Origin: Gammaproteobacteria bacterium
GTDB taxonomy: Bacteria > Pseudomonadota > Gammaproteobacteria > Xanthomonadales > SZUA-36
DNA: 64,000 bases
Direction of reading: 5' to 3'
NCBI GenBank assembly: GCA_030428105.1
Contig: JAUIBE010000013.1
Span: forward strand, 27,388-91,387
The notes beneath the pieces are model-generated. The model did not search any database and was not told where the DNA came from. It saw only the letters and a program-made list of their open reading frames with translations. A program made the translations under genes and the position numbers. How positions within the stretch are numbered: the first letter of the stretch is position 1; the number at the start of each line of letters is the position of its first letter. This document shows, piece by piece, positions 18,858-27,485 of this stretch.

Positions 18858-20048
18858 ATGAACCAGCGACGGCGCGATTTTCTCCAGGGCTTGCTGGGCG
18901 CGCCGATCGTTTTTGCCCGGTTCCTGCCCGCCGGCTTCGTGCCGGTGGCGCTGGCCGACGGTGGGCTGGCTGGCAAGGACGGGCTGGATGTCCTGAACGA
19001 CCGCCCACTCAACGCCGAAACCCCGGCGCACCTGCTGAACGACGACATCACGCCAACTGCGCGCATGTTCGTACGCAACAACGGCCGCCCGCCGGTAGAC
19101 GTTGATCGCGACAGCTGGGCCGTATCCATCGGTGGTGAATCCGTGGTCACGCCGCGCAGCTATACCATCACCGACCTGCGCGAGCGCTTCGAGCCGGTCA
19201 GCCTGCAGTTGCTGGTCGAATGCGGCGGTAACGGCCGCGCCGAATTCCACCCGCCAACCGGCGGCAACCAGTGGACCCTGGGTGCGGTGGGCTGCCCACT
19301 GTGGCACGGCGTGCGGCTGCGCGATGTGCTGGATGACTGCGGGGTTCGCGACGATGCGGTCTACGTGGCCTACCGCGGAGCCGATACCCACCTCAGCGGA
19401 GATGCTTCCATCGACCCCATCTCCCGCGGCGTGCCGCTGGCCAAGGCGCTGGAGGCCGAGAACATGATCGCCTGGGGCATGAACAACGCCGACCTGCACC
19501 CGATGAACGGCCACCCGCTGCGACTGGTGATCGGCGGCTGGCCGGGGTCGGTGTCGGGCAAGTGGCTGACGGAAGTCCTGGTGCGCGACCGCATCCACGA
19601 CGGCGCCAAGATGGGCGGCAGTTCTTACCGCGTGCCGTGTGAGCCCGTCGCGCCTGGCAGCAAGGTGGCCGATGAGGACATGTGCATCATCGAAGCGATG
19701 CCCGTGAAATCACTGATTACCTCACCGCAGAGCGGCGCGCGACACGATCAAGGCAACGAGCTGCACCTGCACGGCCACGCCTGGGCCGGCGACCGCGAGG
19801 TGGCTCGCCTGGAGTGGTCAATCGACTTCGGCCAGACCTGGCAGCAGGCCGACCTGGACCGACCGGCCAACCGCCTGGCGTGGCAGAACTGGAACGCGCG
19901 CGTGACCTTCCCCTCCCCCGGCTACTACGAGGTGTGGGCCAGGGCCACCGACTCGGCCGGCGTGGCCCAGCCGATGGTGCTGCCAGGCTGGAACCCCAAG
20001 GGTTACCTCAACAATGCCTGCCACCGGGTAGCGGTTTATGTGGCGTAA
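18858..20048 (+). CDS. Sulfite-oxidase family molybdopterin enzyme, exported
   Basis: The protein is 396 aa. The N-terminus MNQRRRDFLQGLLG has a twin-arginine motif and a hydrophobic stretch, so it is a Tat substrate folded with its cofactor before export. The Moco domain shows the cysteine that ligates molybdenum in LLVECGGNGR (Cys122), DLHPMNGHPLRL and GSVSGKWLTEV. The C-terminal part (from about 275) is the Ig-like dimerisation domain (RLEWSIDFGQTWQQA). Electrons would pass to the c-type cytochrome encoded next, which overlaps by 11 nt. The natural substrate (sulfite or another oxo-acceptor) cannot be fixed from sequence. Confidence 0.85.
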   Translation: MNQRRRDFLQGLLGAPIVFARFLPAGFVPVALADGGLAGKDGLDVLNDRPLNAETPAHLLNDDITPTARMFVRNNGRPPVDVDRDSWAVSIGGESVVTPRSYTITDLRERFEPVSLQLLVECGGNGRAEFHPPTGGNQWTLGAVGCPLWHGVRLRDVLDDCGVRDDAVYVAYRGADTHLSGDASIDPISRGVPLAKALEAENMIAWGMNNADLHPMNGHPLRLVIGGWPGSVSGKWLTEVLVRDRIHDGAKMGGSSYRVPCEPVAPGSKVADEDMCIIEAMPVKSLITSPQSGARHDQGNELHLHGHAWAGDREVARLEWSIDFGQTWQQADLDRPANRLAWQNWNARVTFPSPGYYEVWARATDSAGVAQPMVLPGWNPKGYLNNACHRVAVYVA

Positions 20049-20427
20049 CCGGGGTAGTGGAGCTGCGCTGATCGCGTTCCTCCTGGCGTTCCACCCGGCG
20101 TTGGCTGACAACGCTGCAGCGCAGGAGCCCTTGCCCGAAGACCCGGAAAGTGGTCTTGTTGTAGCGCCCGGCTGGGAACTGGTGCGCGCCAACTGCAGCG
20201 CCTGTCACTCCACCCGGCTGGTGGTGCAGAATCACAAGACCCAGGCTGGCTGGGTGCACACCATTCGCTGGATGCAGGAAAAGCATGGCCTGTGGGACCT
20301 GGGGGCCAGCGAGGAAACCATCGTCAGCTACCTGGCCAGCCACTATGGAACGCAAACGCAGGCCGCCGGTTTTCGCCGGCGCCCGCTTAACCAGCCAGCG
20401 CTGGAATCAACGGAGAATGCGCCATGA
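20038..20427 (+). CDS. Small periplasmic c-type cytochrome
   Basis: The 129-aa protein has a Sec signal peptide (to about ALADNAAAQ) and a single haem-binding motif CSACH. A methionine in TIRWMQEKHGLW may be the sixth haem ligand. The length and placement suit the electron acceptor of the preceding molybdoenzyme, as in SorAB-type sulfite dehydrogenases. Its start lies 11 nt inside the molybdoenzyme gene and its stop overlaps the next ATG (ATGA), so all three are tightly coupled. Confidence 0.82.
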   Translation: MWRNRGSGAALIAFLLAFHPALADNAAAQEPLPEDPESGLVVAPGWELVRANCSACHSTRLVVQNHKTQAGWVHTIRWMQEKHGLWDLGASEETIVSYLASHYGTQTQAAGFRRRPLNQPALESTENAP

Positions 20428-20975
20428 CCATGACCCGCAATGCAAACAATCACGTGACACGAACCCTGGCCCTGGTTGCACTGCTGTTGCCACTGGCGCT
20501 GGCGGCCGAGGTCACCGCGGTGAGCGACGCCGGCTTCAGCATCAAGCACACCGTTTCAGTAGAGCAGGACCCGGATACGGTCTACCAGGCCATGACCCGC
20601 ATCGGCCAGTGGTGGAACCCCGACCATAGCTGGTCGGGCCAGGCCGACAACCTGTACATGGACGCATCCATTGGCGGCTGTTTCTGCGAACGCCTGCCGA
20701 ACGGCGGCGGGGTGGAACACCTGCGCATCATTTACCTGGCGCCGGGCAAGCAGATTCGATTCGACGGCGCGCTGGGCCCGTTGCAGGGCATGGCGACAAC
20801 CGGCCGCATGCTGTGGGTGATCGACCCCACCGACAGTGGCAGCGATATCACTTTTCATTACCACGTGATGGGTTTCATGGAAGGCGGCTTCGAGGGCCTG
20901 GCGCCGGCAGTGGACGGCGTGGTGGGCGAGCAAATCACCCGCCTCGGCGGCTTCCTGGCCTCGCCCACGGAGTAA
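20424..20975 (+). CDS. Exported SRPBCC/START-like domain protein
   Basis: The protein is 183 aa with a signal peptide (LALVALLLPLALAAEV). The rest reads as a polyketide-cyclase/ATPase-activator type fold: ISIKHTVSVEQDPDTVYQ-like start, GQWWNPDHSWSG, and the long C-terminal helix GFEGLAPAVDGVVGEQITRL. This fold binds hydrophobic ligands. It is the last gene of the M20-molybdoenzyme-cytochrome unit; how a ligand-binding protein serves that unit is unknown. Confidence 0.78.
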   Translation: MTMTRNANNHVTRTLALVALLLPLALAAEVTAVSDAGFSIKHTVSVEQDPDTVYQAMTRIGQWWNPDHSWSGQADNLYMDASIGGCFCERLPNGGGVEHLRIIYLAPGKQIRFDGALGPLQGMATTGRMLWVIDPTDSGSDITFHYHVMGFMEGGFEGLAPAVDGVVGEQITRLGGFLASPTE

Positions 20976-20999
20976 TCCGCGGTTCAACCGTGCGTCGGG

Positions 21000-22886
21000 C
21001 TAGGGGGTGTCCGGCGCCTCGGCATCGCGCATATGGCGCAGCGCCTCGCGGAAATGCGCGTCGGCCATCTCCTTGTCTGCATTCAGCACCTTGCCCAGCT
21101 CCTGCAGGTGGGCGCGGATCTGGATGCCATAGCGCTGGTCATCACCCCACACCTCGTATAGCTTCTTGAGGCCTTCCTCGTCGTGGCGGCGGAAGCTGCG
21201 CAGCACCCGGTAGGCCTGGGCCGCGTCGAAACCCAGCGCCTTGTAAGCCGATTCGCCCACGATCAGCGCCGAACCAAAAGTCTCGCGAGTGACATCGTCA
21301 GCGCCGGCTTTCATCAGTTCATAAGCATGGGGACGGTCATAGGCCCGCGCCAGCACCTTGAGGTTGGGGAAGTGTTCTTTCGCAACGTGCACCATGTCGA
21401 CCGCCTTGGCGCGATTGTCGATGGCCACCACCAGCAGCTTTGCCTTCGCGGCTCCGGCCGCCTCCAGCAACTCGCGCCGACTGGCGTCTCCGTAAAATAC
21501 CTTGTTGCCAAAACGGCCGGTAAGCTCGATCTGGCCGGCGTCGTGGTCAAGCAGGGTGCTGTTGATGTCACCGGCGCGCAGCATGCGAGAAACCACCTGC
21601 CCGAAACGCCCGTAGCCGGCGATGATCACCGGGTTGTCATCCTCGTCAATCTCGGTGTCTTCCGGCGGCTTCGAAGCGCAGCCGGCGAAACGCGGGCGAA
21701 TCCAGCGCTCGTAGGCAATGATCAGCAATGGTGTGACCATCATCGACAACACCACCACCACGATCAGCAGGTTGGCCAGTTCGCGCGGCAGCACGCTGGA
21801 GTCGGTGGCGTATGAGAACAACAGGAAGGCAAACTCACCGCCCTGCGCCAGGGTCACCGAGAACATCAGGTTGTCAGCCATCTGCAGGCCAAACAACCGG
21901 CCGATAAACAGCAGCACCGCGAACTTGACGATGATCAGCATCACCACCAGGGCAAGAATCAACAGCGGCGATTCGGCCACCAGCATCAGGTTGATACTGG
22001 CGCCCACGGCCAGGAAGAACAGCCCCAAGAGCAAGCCCTTGAACGGCTCGATATCTGATTCCAGCTCGTGACGGTATTCGCTTTCGGCCAGCACCACGCC
22101 AGCCAGGAAGGTGCCCAGCGCGGGCGAAAGGCCCACGTAGTTCATTGCCAGGGTAATGCCAATCACGATCAACAGCGCGGTGGAAATAAACACCTCGTGC
22201 GAACGGGTCTGCGCCACCCAGCGCAGCAGTGGGCGGGTCAGGTATCGCCCGCCCAGCACAATGCCGGTGACCACGCCCAGGACCATCCCGGTCTGTACCC
22301 AAACCCCACGCTCAGGATGCGCCCCGTGGCCATGCTCCGCGCCGGCCGCACCGGTTGCAGCCAGCTCGGGCAAAGCCAGCAAAGGAATGATGGCCAGGAT
22401 GGGGATGACGGCGACATCCTGGAACAGCAACACCGAGAAGCCGCGCTTGCCGGCGTCGGTCTTGAGCCAGCCCTTCTCTTCCAGGGTTTGCAGCACGATC
22501 GCGGTGGATGACAGCGAAAAGGTCAGGCCAATGGCCAGCGCGGTTTGCCACGCCAGGCCGAACGCCAGGGCAATCGCGGCAATCACCACGGCGGTGAGCC
22601 CCACTTGCATGCCGCCCATGCCCAGTACCGGACCGCGCATCCGCCACAACACCCGCGGTTCCAGTTCCAGGCCCACCAGGAACAGCATCAGCACCACGCC
22701 GAACTCGGCGAAATGCATCACGTCCTGTCCTTCCTCGCCAACCAGCCCCAACACGTAAGGGCCTATCAGCACACCTGCGAGGAGGTATCCCAGGGCTGAG
22801 CCAAGCCCCAGGCGCCGTGCGATGGGCACCGCGATGACCGCCGCGGCGAGGTAGATAAAGGCCTGGAAAAAGATGGATTCGTTCAT
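21000..22886 (-). CDS. CPA2 family K+/H+ antiporter with TrkA-N domain (Kef type)
   Basis: The protein is 628 aa counted from MNESIFFQAFIYLAAAV, preceded by GGAA; upstream residues in frame overlap egtD. The N-terminal two thirds is a Na+/H+ exchanger domain with about 12 helices (FSLSSTAIVLQTLEEKGWL and LAQGGEFAFLLF are Kef signatures). From about residue 405 comes a Rossmann RCK/TrkA-N domain (VIIAGYGRFGQVVSRML), which in Kef proteins senses nucleotide and glutathione adducts. A KefF/KefG partner is not present. It starts 1 nt after the EgtD-like gene, which suggests a shared stress or redox role. Confidence 0.92.
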   Translation of the reverse strand: MNESIFFQAFIYLAAAVIAVPIARRLGLGSALGYLLAGVLIGPYVLGLVGEEGQDVMHFAEFGVVLMLFLVGLELEPRVLWRMRGPVLGMGGMQVGLTAVVIAAIALAFGLAWQTALAIGLTFSLSSTAIVLQTLEEKGWLKTDAGKRGFSVLLFQDVAVIPILAIIPLLALPELAATGAAGAEHGHGAHPERGVWVQTGMVLGVVTGIVLGGRYLTRPLLRWVAQTRSHEVFISTALLIVIGITLAMNYVGLSPALGTFLAGVVLAESEYRHELESDIEPFKGLLLGLFFLAVGASINLMLVAESPLLILALVVMLIIVKFAVLLFIGRLFGLQMADNLMFSVTLAQGGEFAFLLFSYATDSSVLPRELANLLIVVVVLSMMVTPLLIIAYERWIRPRFAGCASKPPEDTEIDEDDNPVIIAGYGRFGQVVSRMLRAGDINSTLLDHDAGQIELTGRFGNKVFYGDASRRELLEAAGAAKAKLLVVAIDNRAKAVDMVHVAKEHFPNLKVLARAYDRPHAYELMKAGADDVTRETFGSALIVGESAYKALGFDAAQAYRVLRSFRRHDEEGLKKLYEVWGDDQRYGIQIRAHLQELGKVLNADKEMADAHFREALRHMRDAEAPDTP

Positions 22887-22887
22887 T

Positions 22888-23874
22888 TCAGGTTTCCGTT
22901 TTCTCGGCGGCATCGGCGGCCAGCTCGCTGGCCAGCCACACCTGGTCGGTAAACCAGCCCTTGCGGTCGTAGAAAGCCGCGCCCGGTTGGAAGCCGGATT
23001 GGGCGCACAGCGCCTTGATCATTGCGGCGTCGTACTTTTGCGAGACTTCCATGAAAATGCGCTCACCGGCGGCAAAAACAAAGGTCTGTCCCAGCGCGGC
23101 GATGTTCACTGACTGCTGTTGGCGGCTCACCAGGAAGCTGCGCGCGGCGCCGGTTTCAGGGTTGTACTCCGGGCGGTGCTCGAACTGGCCCAGGTCGAAA
23201 TCAGCGCCCAGTTCGCGGTTGATCCGCGCCAACAGGTTGAGGTTGAAATCGCGGGTGTGTCCGGCGGCGTCGTTGTAGGCGGCGAGCACAATTTCCGGCG
23301 CTTTCTTCAGGTCGAGGCCGATCAGCAGCGCATCTCCCGGGGCCATCGCGGCGCGCACTTCGCGCAGGAAGTCGATCGAACCATGCTCGCCGAAGTTGCC
23401 CAGGTTGGAGCCCAGAAACAGGAACACCCGCCGCGCTTCCCCGGGGGTAAACCCTTCAAGTACCTCGTGGTAGTCGCCGGCGATGGGATCCAGCCTCAGC
23501 CACGGGCGCGAAGGCGAGAGATTGGCAGCCAGCAACTCCAGGCTGTTGGCGGAAATATCCACCGGGCGGTAAACCCAGTCATCAGCGCGACGATGAAGCG
23601 CGTCCAGCAGGTGACCCACCTTTTGCCCATCGCCCGAACCAAGCTCAATGAATTCGCACGGCCCGGCCTCGAGCAGCACGGCGGCAATGGCGTCACCCTG
23701 CTCGCGCAGGATCTCGAACTCGCAATCGGTGAGGTAATACTCCGGGCTGGCCATGATGGCCTGGAACAGTTCATCGCCGCGGGCATCGTAAAAGTAGCGC
23801 GAGGAAAGCCACTTTTCATCGGCCGACAACCCCTCGGCCACACTCTGGGCGAACTCGGTACTCAATGGGCGCAA
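22888..23874 (-). CDS. egtD: EgtD-like L-histidine N-alpha-methyltransferase
   Basis: The protein is 328 aa, normal for EgtD. The SAM site is visible (FIELGSGDGQK), the N-terminal SPEYYLTDCE segment supplies the substrate tyrosine in EgtD, FLGSNLGNF supplies the asparagine, and MEVSQKY keeps the Glu-x-Ser pair that in EgtD contacts the histidine imidazole. EgtD makes hercynine, the precursor of ergothioneine. The next enzyme, EgtB, is not in the window. The gene overlaps the cation transporter by 13 nt and abuts the Kef antiporter. Confidence 0.85.
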   Translation of the reverse strand: MRPLSTEFAQSVAEGLSADEKWLSSRYFYDARGDELFQAIMASPEYYLTDCEFEILREQGDAIAAVLLEAGPCEFIELGSGDGQKVGHLLDALHRRADDWVYRPVDISANSLELLAANLSPSRPWLRLDPIAGDYHEVLEGFTPGEARRVFLFLGSNLGNFGEHGSIDFLREVRAAMAPGDALLIGLDLKKAPEIVLAAYNDAAGHTRDFNLNLLARINRELGADFDLGQFEHRPEYNPETGAARSFLVSRQQQSVNIAALGQTFVFAAGERIFMEVSQKYDAAMIKALCAQSGFQPGAAFYDRKGWFTDQVWLASELAADAAEKTET

Positions 23875-24776
23875 CTTGCAACCTGCATGCAGGCCGCGTC
23901 ACTGCCCTGGACTTCGATCTGGATGGTGGGGTGATGAATATGAAAGCGCTGGGTTAGCTGGGTGGAAAGCTGGTGAAGGAAGGCGTCTCCTTCGGGCCGC
24001 TCTTTCATCACCAGGTGAACCGTCAGCGCGGTATCGGTGGTGCTCAACGCCCAGATGTGCAGGTCGTGGACGTTCGCAACCCCGGGCTGCGACTCCAGGT
24101 ATTCCCGCACGGCCTCGGGGTTTACGTCCCTGGGCACCGCATCAACCGCCAGGTTAAGCGAATCACGCAACAGCCCCCAGGTGGACAGGAAAATCACCGC
24201 GGCAATCAGCAGGCTGGTGACCGGGTCTACCCAGTGCAGGCCCCATCGCCAGATCACCAACCCGGAAACCACCACGCCGAGCGAGACCGCAGCGTCCGCC
24301 GCCATGTGCAGAAACGCGCCGCGAATGTTCAGGTCATTGTCCTTGCCGCGCAGGAACATCAGCGCAGTGGCGGTGTTGATCACCACGCCAATGGAGGCCA
24401 CGATCACGATGGTTTTTCCGGCCGGGGCCTCTGGCTGGACAAAGCGGGTGATGGCCTCCCAGGCAATAGCGCCCACCGCGCCCAACAGCAGTAAACCGCT
24501 GAACAGCGAGGCGATGATGGTGGCCCGCGAGAACCCGTAAGTGCGTCTTGGCGAAGGTTTGCGCCGCGCCAGCGAGGCCGCGCCCCAGGCCAGCAGCAAA
24601 CCCAGCACATCGCTCAGGTTATGTCCGGCATCGGTAAGCAGGGCCAGGGAGCCGGAAAGAATGCCGTAAAAGACCTCGATAATGATAAAGGTGACATTCA
24701 GCACCACGCCGACAAGGAACGCGCGGCCATAGTTTGGCGTGGCGTGATGATGGTGGTGTTGGTGCGCTCTGTTCAT
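23862..24776 (-). CDS. Cation diffusion facilitator (zinc/cobalt efflux type)
   Basis: The protein is 304 aa with six membrane helices, a histidine-rich N-terminus (HQHHHHHAT) and a C-terminal metallochaperone-like domain. Transport-site residues are seen in LLTDAGHNLSD (helix II) and LHMAADAAVSLG (helix V), both HxxxD pairs, which is typical of zinc-preferring ZitB/CzcD members. It exports divalent metal in exchange for protons. It is first of a three-gene unit with egtD and the Kef-type antiporter. Confidence 0.93.
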   Translation of the reverse strand: MNRAHQHHHHHATPNYGRAFLVGVVLNVTFIIIEVFYGILSGSLALLTDAGHNLSDVLGLLLAWGAASLARRKPSPRRTYGFSRATIIASLFSGLLLLGAVGAIAWEAITRFVQPEAPAGKTIVIVASIGVVINTATALMFLRGKDNDLNIRGAFLHMAADAAVSLGVVVSGLVIWRWGLHWVDPVTSLLIAAVIFLSTWGLLRDSLNLAVDAVPRDVNPEAVREYLESQPGVANVHDLHIWALSTTDTALTVHLVMKERPEGDAFLHQLSTQLTQRFHIHHPTIQIEVQGSDAACMQVASCAH

Positions 24777-24886
24777 GTCAATTGTTGCCCTGAGGGCTTA
24801 TTGTAGCGTGAGGAATATTGAAACCCGGCGACTTCGCCTTCATTTGACTTAACCCCCGCACTGCACATTTTTTCCAGGAGTTCCTG

Positions 24887-25804
24887 ATGGTCGATTACGG
24901 CAAGATCTGGTTTAACGGCGAGGTTCGCAATGCCTCGGACTGCATGGTCAGCGTGGCGAGCCACGCCTTGCACTACGGCACCTCGGTTTTTGAAGGCATC
25001 CGCGCTTACAAGACGCCTGGCGGCACCGCCATTTTCCGCCTCACCGACCACCTTGAGCGCCTCTATTTCTCAGCCAAGATTTACCGCATGCCGGTACCGT
25101 ACGACCTGGAAACCCTGCACGCCGCCTGCCGCGAGACGTTGCGCGCCAATAACCTGGAGACTGCCTACATTCGGCCGATGGTGGCACGCGGTAACTGCGG
25201 CCTCGGCGTCATCCCCAAGGACATGAACCTGGTGGACACCTCCATCATCGTTACCCCGTGGGGCGCTTACCTGGGCGAAGAAGGGCTGAAGAACGGCATC
25301 AAGGCCTGCGTCACCTCGTGGCAGCGGCTGGCGCCCAACACCATGCCCCCCGGCGCCAAGGCCGGCGGCAACTATCTTTCCAGCCTGCTGATTGGCCTGG
25401 AAGCGCGCGAGCGCGGCTGCGAGGAAGGCATCGGCCTGGGTCGCGACGGGCTGCTCAGCGAGGGCGCAGGCGAAAACATCTTTATTGTCCAGGACGGCCG
25501 CATCGTCACGCCGCCGGTTTCAGCCTCCATTCTTTCCGGTATCACCCGCAATACGGTGATGACCCTGGCCGCGGAGAAAGGGCTGGAAGTGACGGAACAG
25601 ACCATTTCCCGCGAACAGATGTACGCGGCCGACGAAATCTTCATGACCGGCACCGCCGCGGAGGTTACCCCGGTGCGTCAACTCGACCACATCGAGATCG
25701 GCAATGGTGGCTGCGGACCGATTACTCGCGAGCTCCAGGACACCTTCTTCGGCCTGTTCAACGGCAAGACCGATGACAAGTGGGGTTGGCTCGAATTCGT
25801 CTAG
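24887..25804 (+). CDS. ilvE: Branched-chain amino acid aminotransferase (IlvE)
   Basis: The protein is 305 aa, normal for IlvE. It transfers amino groups between glutamate and the keto acids of leucine, isoleucine and valine. The PLP lysine is Lys158 in PPGAKAGGNYLSSL; SEGAGENIF and TGTAAEVTPVR are family signatures. The ATG follows CAGGAGTTCCTG, a strong Shine-Dalgarno. A factor-independent terminator follows, so the gene stands alone. Confidence 0.96.
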   Translation: MVDYGKIWFNGEVRNASDCMVSVASHALHYGTSVFEGIRAYKTPGGTAIFRLTDHLERLYFSAKIYRMPVPYDLETLHAACRETLRANNLETAYIRPMVARGNCGLGVIPKDMNLVDTSIIVTPWGAYLGEEGLKNGIKACVTSWQRLAPNTMPPGAKAGGNYLSSLLIGLEARERGCEEGIGLGRDGLLSEGAGENIFIVQDGRIVTPPVSASILSGITRNTVMTLAAEKGLEVTEQTISREQMYAADEIFMTGTAAEVTPVRQLDHIEIGNGGCGPITRELQDTFFGLFNGKTDDKWGWLEFV

Positions 25805-25866
25805 GCACAACGCGCCAGTCGCCCCACGGTGACAATAATTGTCAGTTTCCTGACACTGCACGACAG

Positions 25867-25895
25867 GCCCCGGCACCCCGCCGGGGCTTTTTTTT
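25867..25895 (+). terminator. Rho-independent terminator of ilvE
   Basis: GCCCCGGC, loop ACCCC, GCCGGGGC, then eight T: an 8-bp perfect GC stem with a T-run on the plus strand. Just before it, two mutually exclusive hairpins share GTC: GACAATAATTGTC (25831-25843) and GTCAG-TTTC-CTGAC (25841-25854). Confidence 0.92.
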
Positions 25896-25980
25896 GCCCG
25901 CAGAAATGCTCCAAGTTGCTGATTTTGCGTAAATGCGGGCCAATAATCACATTCTGGCCCGCTTATTGCATTACCTAGGG

Positions 25981-26250
25981 TGACTAACTGGCTGGTAGCA
26001 GTTAGCGGGATGAGACGGAGCCTCGCCCCTCTTTGCCCAATCGAGGCTCCTCTCGTCCCACCTTAAGCAAGGGGTGTAGGGACACAAGGTTTGGCCCTAG
26101 AAGGATCTAAGAATTGCTTGGGGAACAAGGTAAGAAACGGTCTTTTGCCTGGGGGGAAACTTGGCACTGACCAACAAAGGTGACCGCGTGCCACGCACGA
26201 AATGGACACCAGAAGGAATTGGAGCCCGCCACGAGCGGGCTTTTTCTTTT
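25981..26250 (+). ncRNA. Candidate structured non-coding RNA with its own terminator
   Basis: This gene-free stretch between ilvE and the cold-shock gene folds into successive stems on the plus strand. They are CTAACTG/CAGTTAG (25984-26005); a 17-18 bp arm pair 26007-26025 with 26042-26059 (one G-T pair, one bulged C); AAGCAA/TTGCTT (26065-26070 with 26114-26119) enclosing TAGGG/CCCTA (26077-26099); TGGCAC/GTGCCA (26162-26193); and a terminator, AGCCCGC-CACGA-GCGGGCT plus TTTTCTTTT (26223-26250). It has no reading frame of note. Several GGA motifs occur. I see no match to tmRNA, RNase P RNA, SRP RNA or a clear 6S layout. The 5' end is a guess; an upstream hairpin with 8-bp arms GCGGGCCA/TGGCCCGC starts at about 25935. 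Confidence 0.6.
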
Positions 26251-26278
26251 GTGCAGGCCCGAAAAGCCCGTAGCGCCC

Positions 26279-26488
26279 CTAGAGCGGGACGACGTTCTCG
26301 GCCTGCGGGCCCTTCAGCCCCTCACCCATGGTGAACTCCACCTGCTGGCCATCCTGCAGGCTCTTGCGACCATCCATCTGGATGGCACGAAAATGCACGA
26401 ACACATCGTTATGCCCTTCGCGGGCGATAAATCCATAACCTTTGTCGTCATTGAACCACTTCACGGTTCCGACCATTCTTTCTGACAT
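26279..26488 (-). CDS. Cold-shock domain protein (CspA family)
   Basis: The 69-aa single cold-shock domain has both nucleic-acid-binding motifs: RNP1 as KGYGFIAR and RNP2 as DVFVHF. It binds single-stranded RNA/DNA and melts mRNA structure. An internal [13 protein letters not shown] ending is standard. A leader of more than 100 nt to the next gene upstream (26489-26623) leaves room for the 5' UTR control common in csp genes. It converges with the candidate structured RNA at 25981-26250. Confidence 0.96.
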   Translation of the reverse strand: MSERMVGTVKWFNDDKGYGFIAREGHNDVFVHFRAIQMDGRKSLQDGQQVEFTMGEGLKGPQAENVVPL

Positions 26489-26623
26489 TGGAATAACTCT
26501 CAGGCTTACGGTGAACAGATGCCCGCGACCACCATGGCCGCGACCGAGCCTGAGATACTAAGGCGGCAGTGCTTACGAAATGGTTACAGAACCGCGGCCA
26601 ATTGCTGCCGCGGCTTTTGAACG

Positions 26624-27472
26624 CTAGGGCACGTCCTCGATGATGTAGCCGCCAGACTTGGTGTCGTGCTTGAGCTTGAGCATGTTGCGCTCTTCCATCG
26701 CCTCGAGCAGGCCGCCAAAAGAACGGAAGCCGTGGTAGCTCTCGTTGAAGCCAGGCTTGCGACGCTTCAGGGCCTGCTTGACCATCGAGCCCCACAGCAG
26801 CTCTTCCTCGCCTCGCTCGGAGAGGAGGTCGTCAATGGTTTCCAGCACCTGGTCAAAGGCTTGCTGGGCGCGGCGGTCCATCATTGCCTTGCGGTCCGCG
26901 GCCTCTTTCTTGCCACCACCACCGCCGTTGCCGCCACCATTGCCACCGCCATTTCCATTCGACGCGCCCTGGCGCTCTTTCGAGGGCTTGCGGCGCTGGG
27001 CGATGCGCATGATGTCCTCGTAGAAAATAAACTCGTCGCAGTTGGCGATGAGCAGGTCGGAGGTGGAATTCTTCACCCCCACGCCAATCACTTCCTTGTC
27101 GTTCTCGCGCAGCTTGGAAACCAGCGGCGAGAAGTCAGAATCGCCGGACATGATGACGAAGGTATCGACGTGCGCCTTGGTGTAGCAAAGGTCCAGCGCA
27201 TCCACCACCATGCGGATGTCGGCCGAATTCTTGCCGGACTGGCGCAGGTGGGGAATTTCAATCAGCTCAAACGAGGCCTCGTGCATGGCGTCTTTGTACG
27301 CCTTGTAACGCTGCCAGTCACAGTAGGCTTTCTTGACGACGATGTTGCCCTTCACCAGCAGGCGCTCGAGCACCTCTTCAATCTCGAAGTCCTTGAAGTT
27401 GGCGTCCTGCACGCCAAGCGCGATGTTTTCGAAATCGCAGAACAGGGCAAGGCTCTTGGTCTTGGTGGCCAT
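26624..27472 (-). CDS. NYN-domain nuclease-like protein with OST-HTH/LOTUS-like C-terminus
   Basis: The protein is 282 aa. Residues 1-150 form a NYN (LabA/DUF88) PIN-like domain with acidic residues Asp13 (LFCDFENI), Asp85 (NSADIRMV), Asp111 and Asp113 (MSGDSDFSP), as expected for metal-dependent RNA cleavage. Residues about 171-187 are a glycine/asparagine linker. Residues about 198-282 look like an OST-HTH/LOTUS module (GSMVKQALKRRKPGFNESYH, FGGLLEAMEERNML), a fold that binds RNA. A role in RNA turnover is inferred from the domains. It follows the dienelactone hydrolase gene by 13 nt. Confidence 0.85.
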   Translation of the reverse strand: MATKTKSLALFCDFENIALGVQDANFKDFEIEEVLERLLVKGNIVVKKAYCDWQRYKAYKDAMHEASFELIEIPHLRQSGKNSADIRMVVDALDLCYTKAHVDTFVIMSGDSDFSPLVSKLRENDKEVIGVGVKNSTSDLLIANCDEFIFYEDIMRIAQRRKPSKERQGASNGNGGGNGGGNGGGGGKKEAADRKAMMDRRAQQAFDQVLETIDDLLSERGEEELLWGSMVKQALKRRKPGFNESYHGFRSFGGLLEAMEERNMLKLKHDTKSGGYIIEDVP

Positions 27473-27485
27473 TCAGATACCGACC

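Noticed and set aside
25981..26250. Assignment as tmRNA, RNase P RNA, SRP RNA or 6S RNA
   Set aside because: The conserved cores of the first three are absent, and the 5' and 3' ends do not pair as in 6S RNA.
26930..26975. Short tandem-looking repeat in the NYN gene
   Set aside because: It is a run of glycine/asparagine codons within a protein linker, not a CRISPR or satellite.
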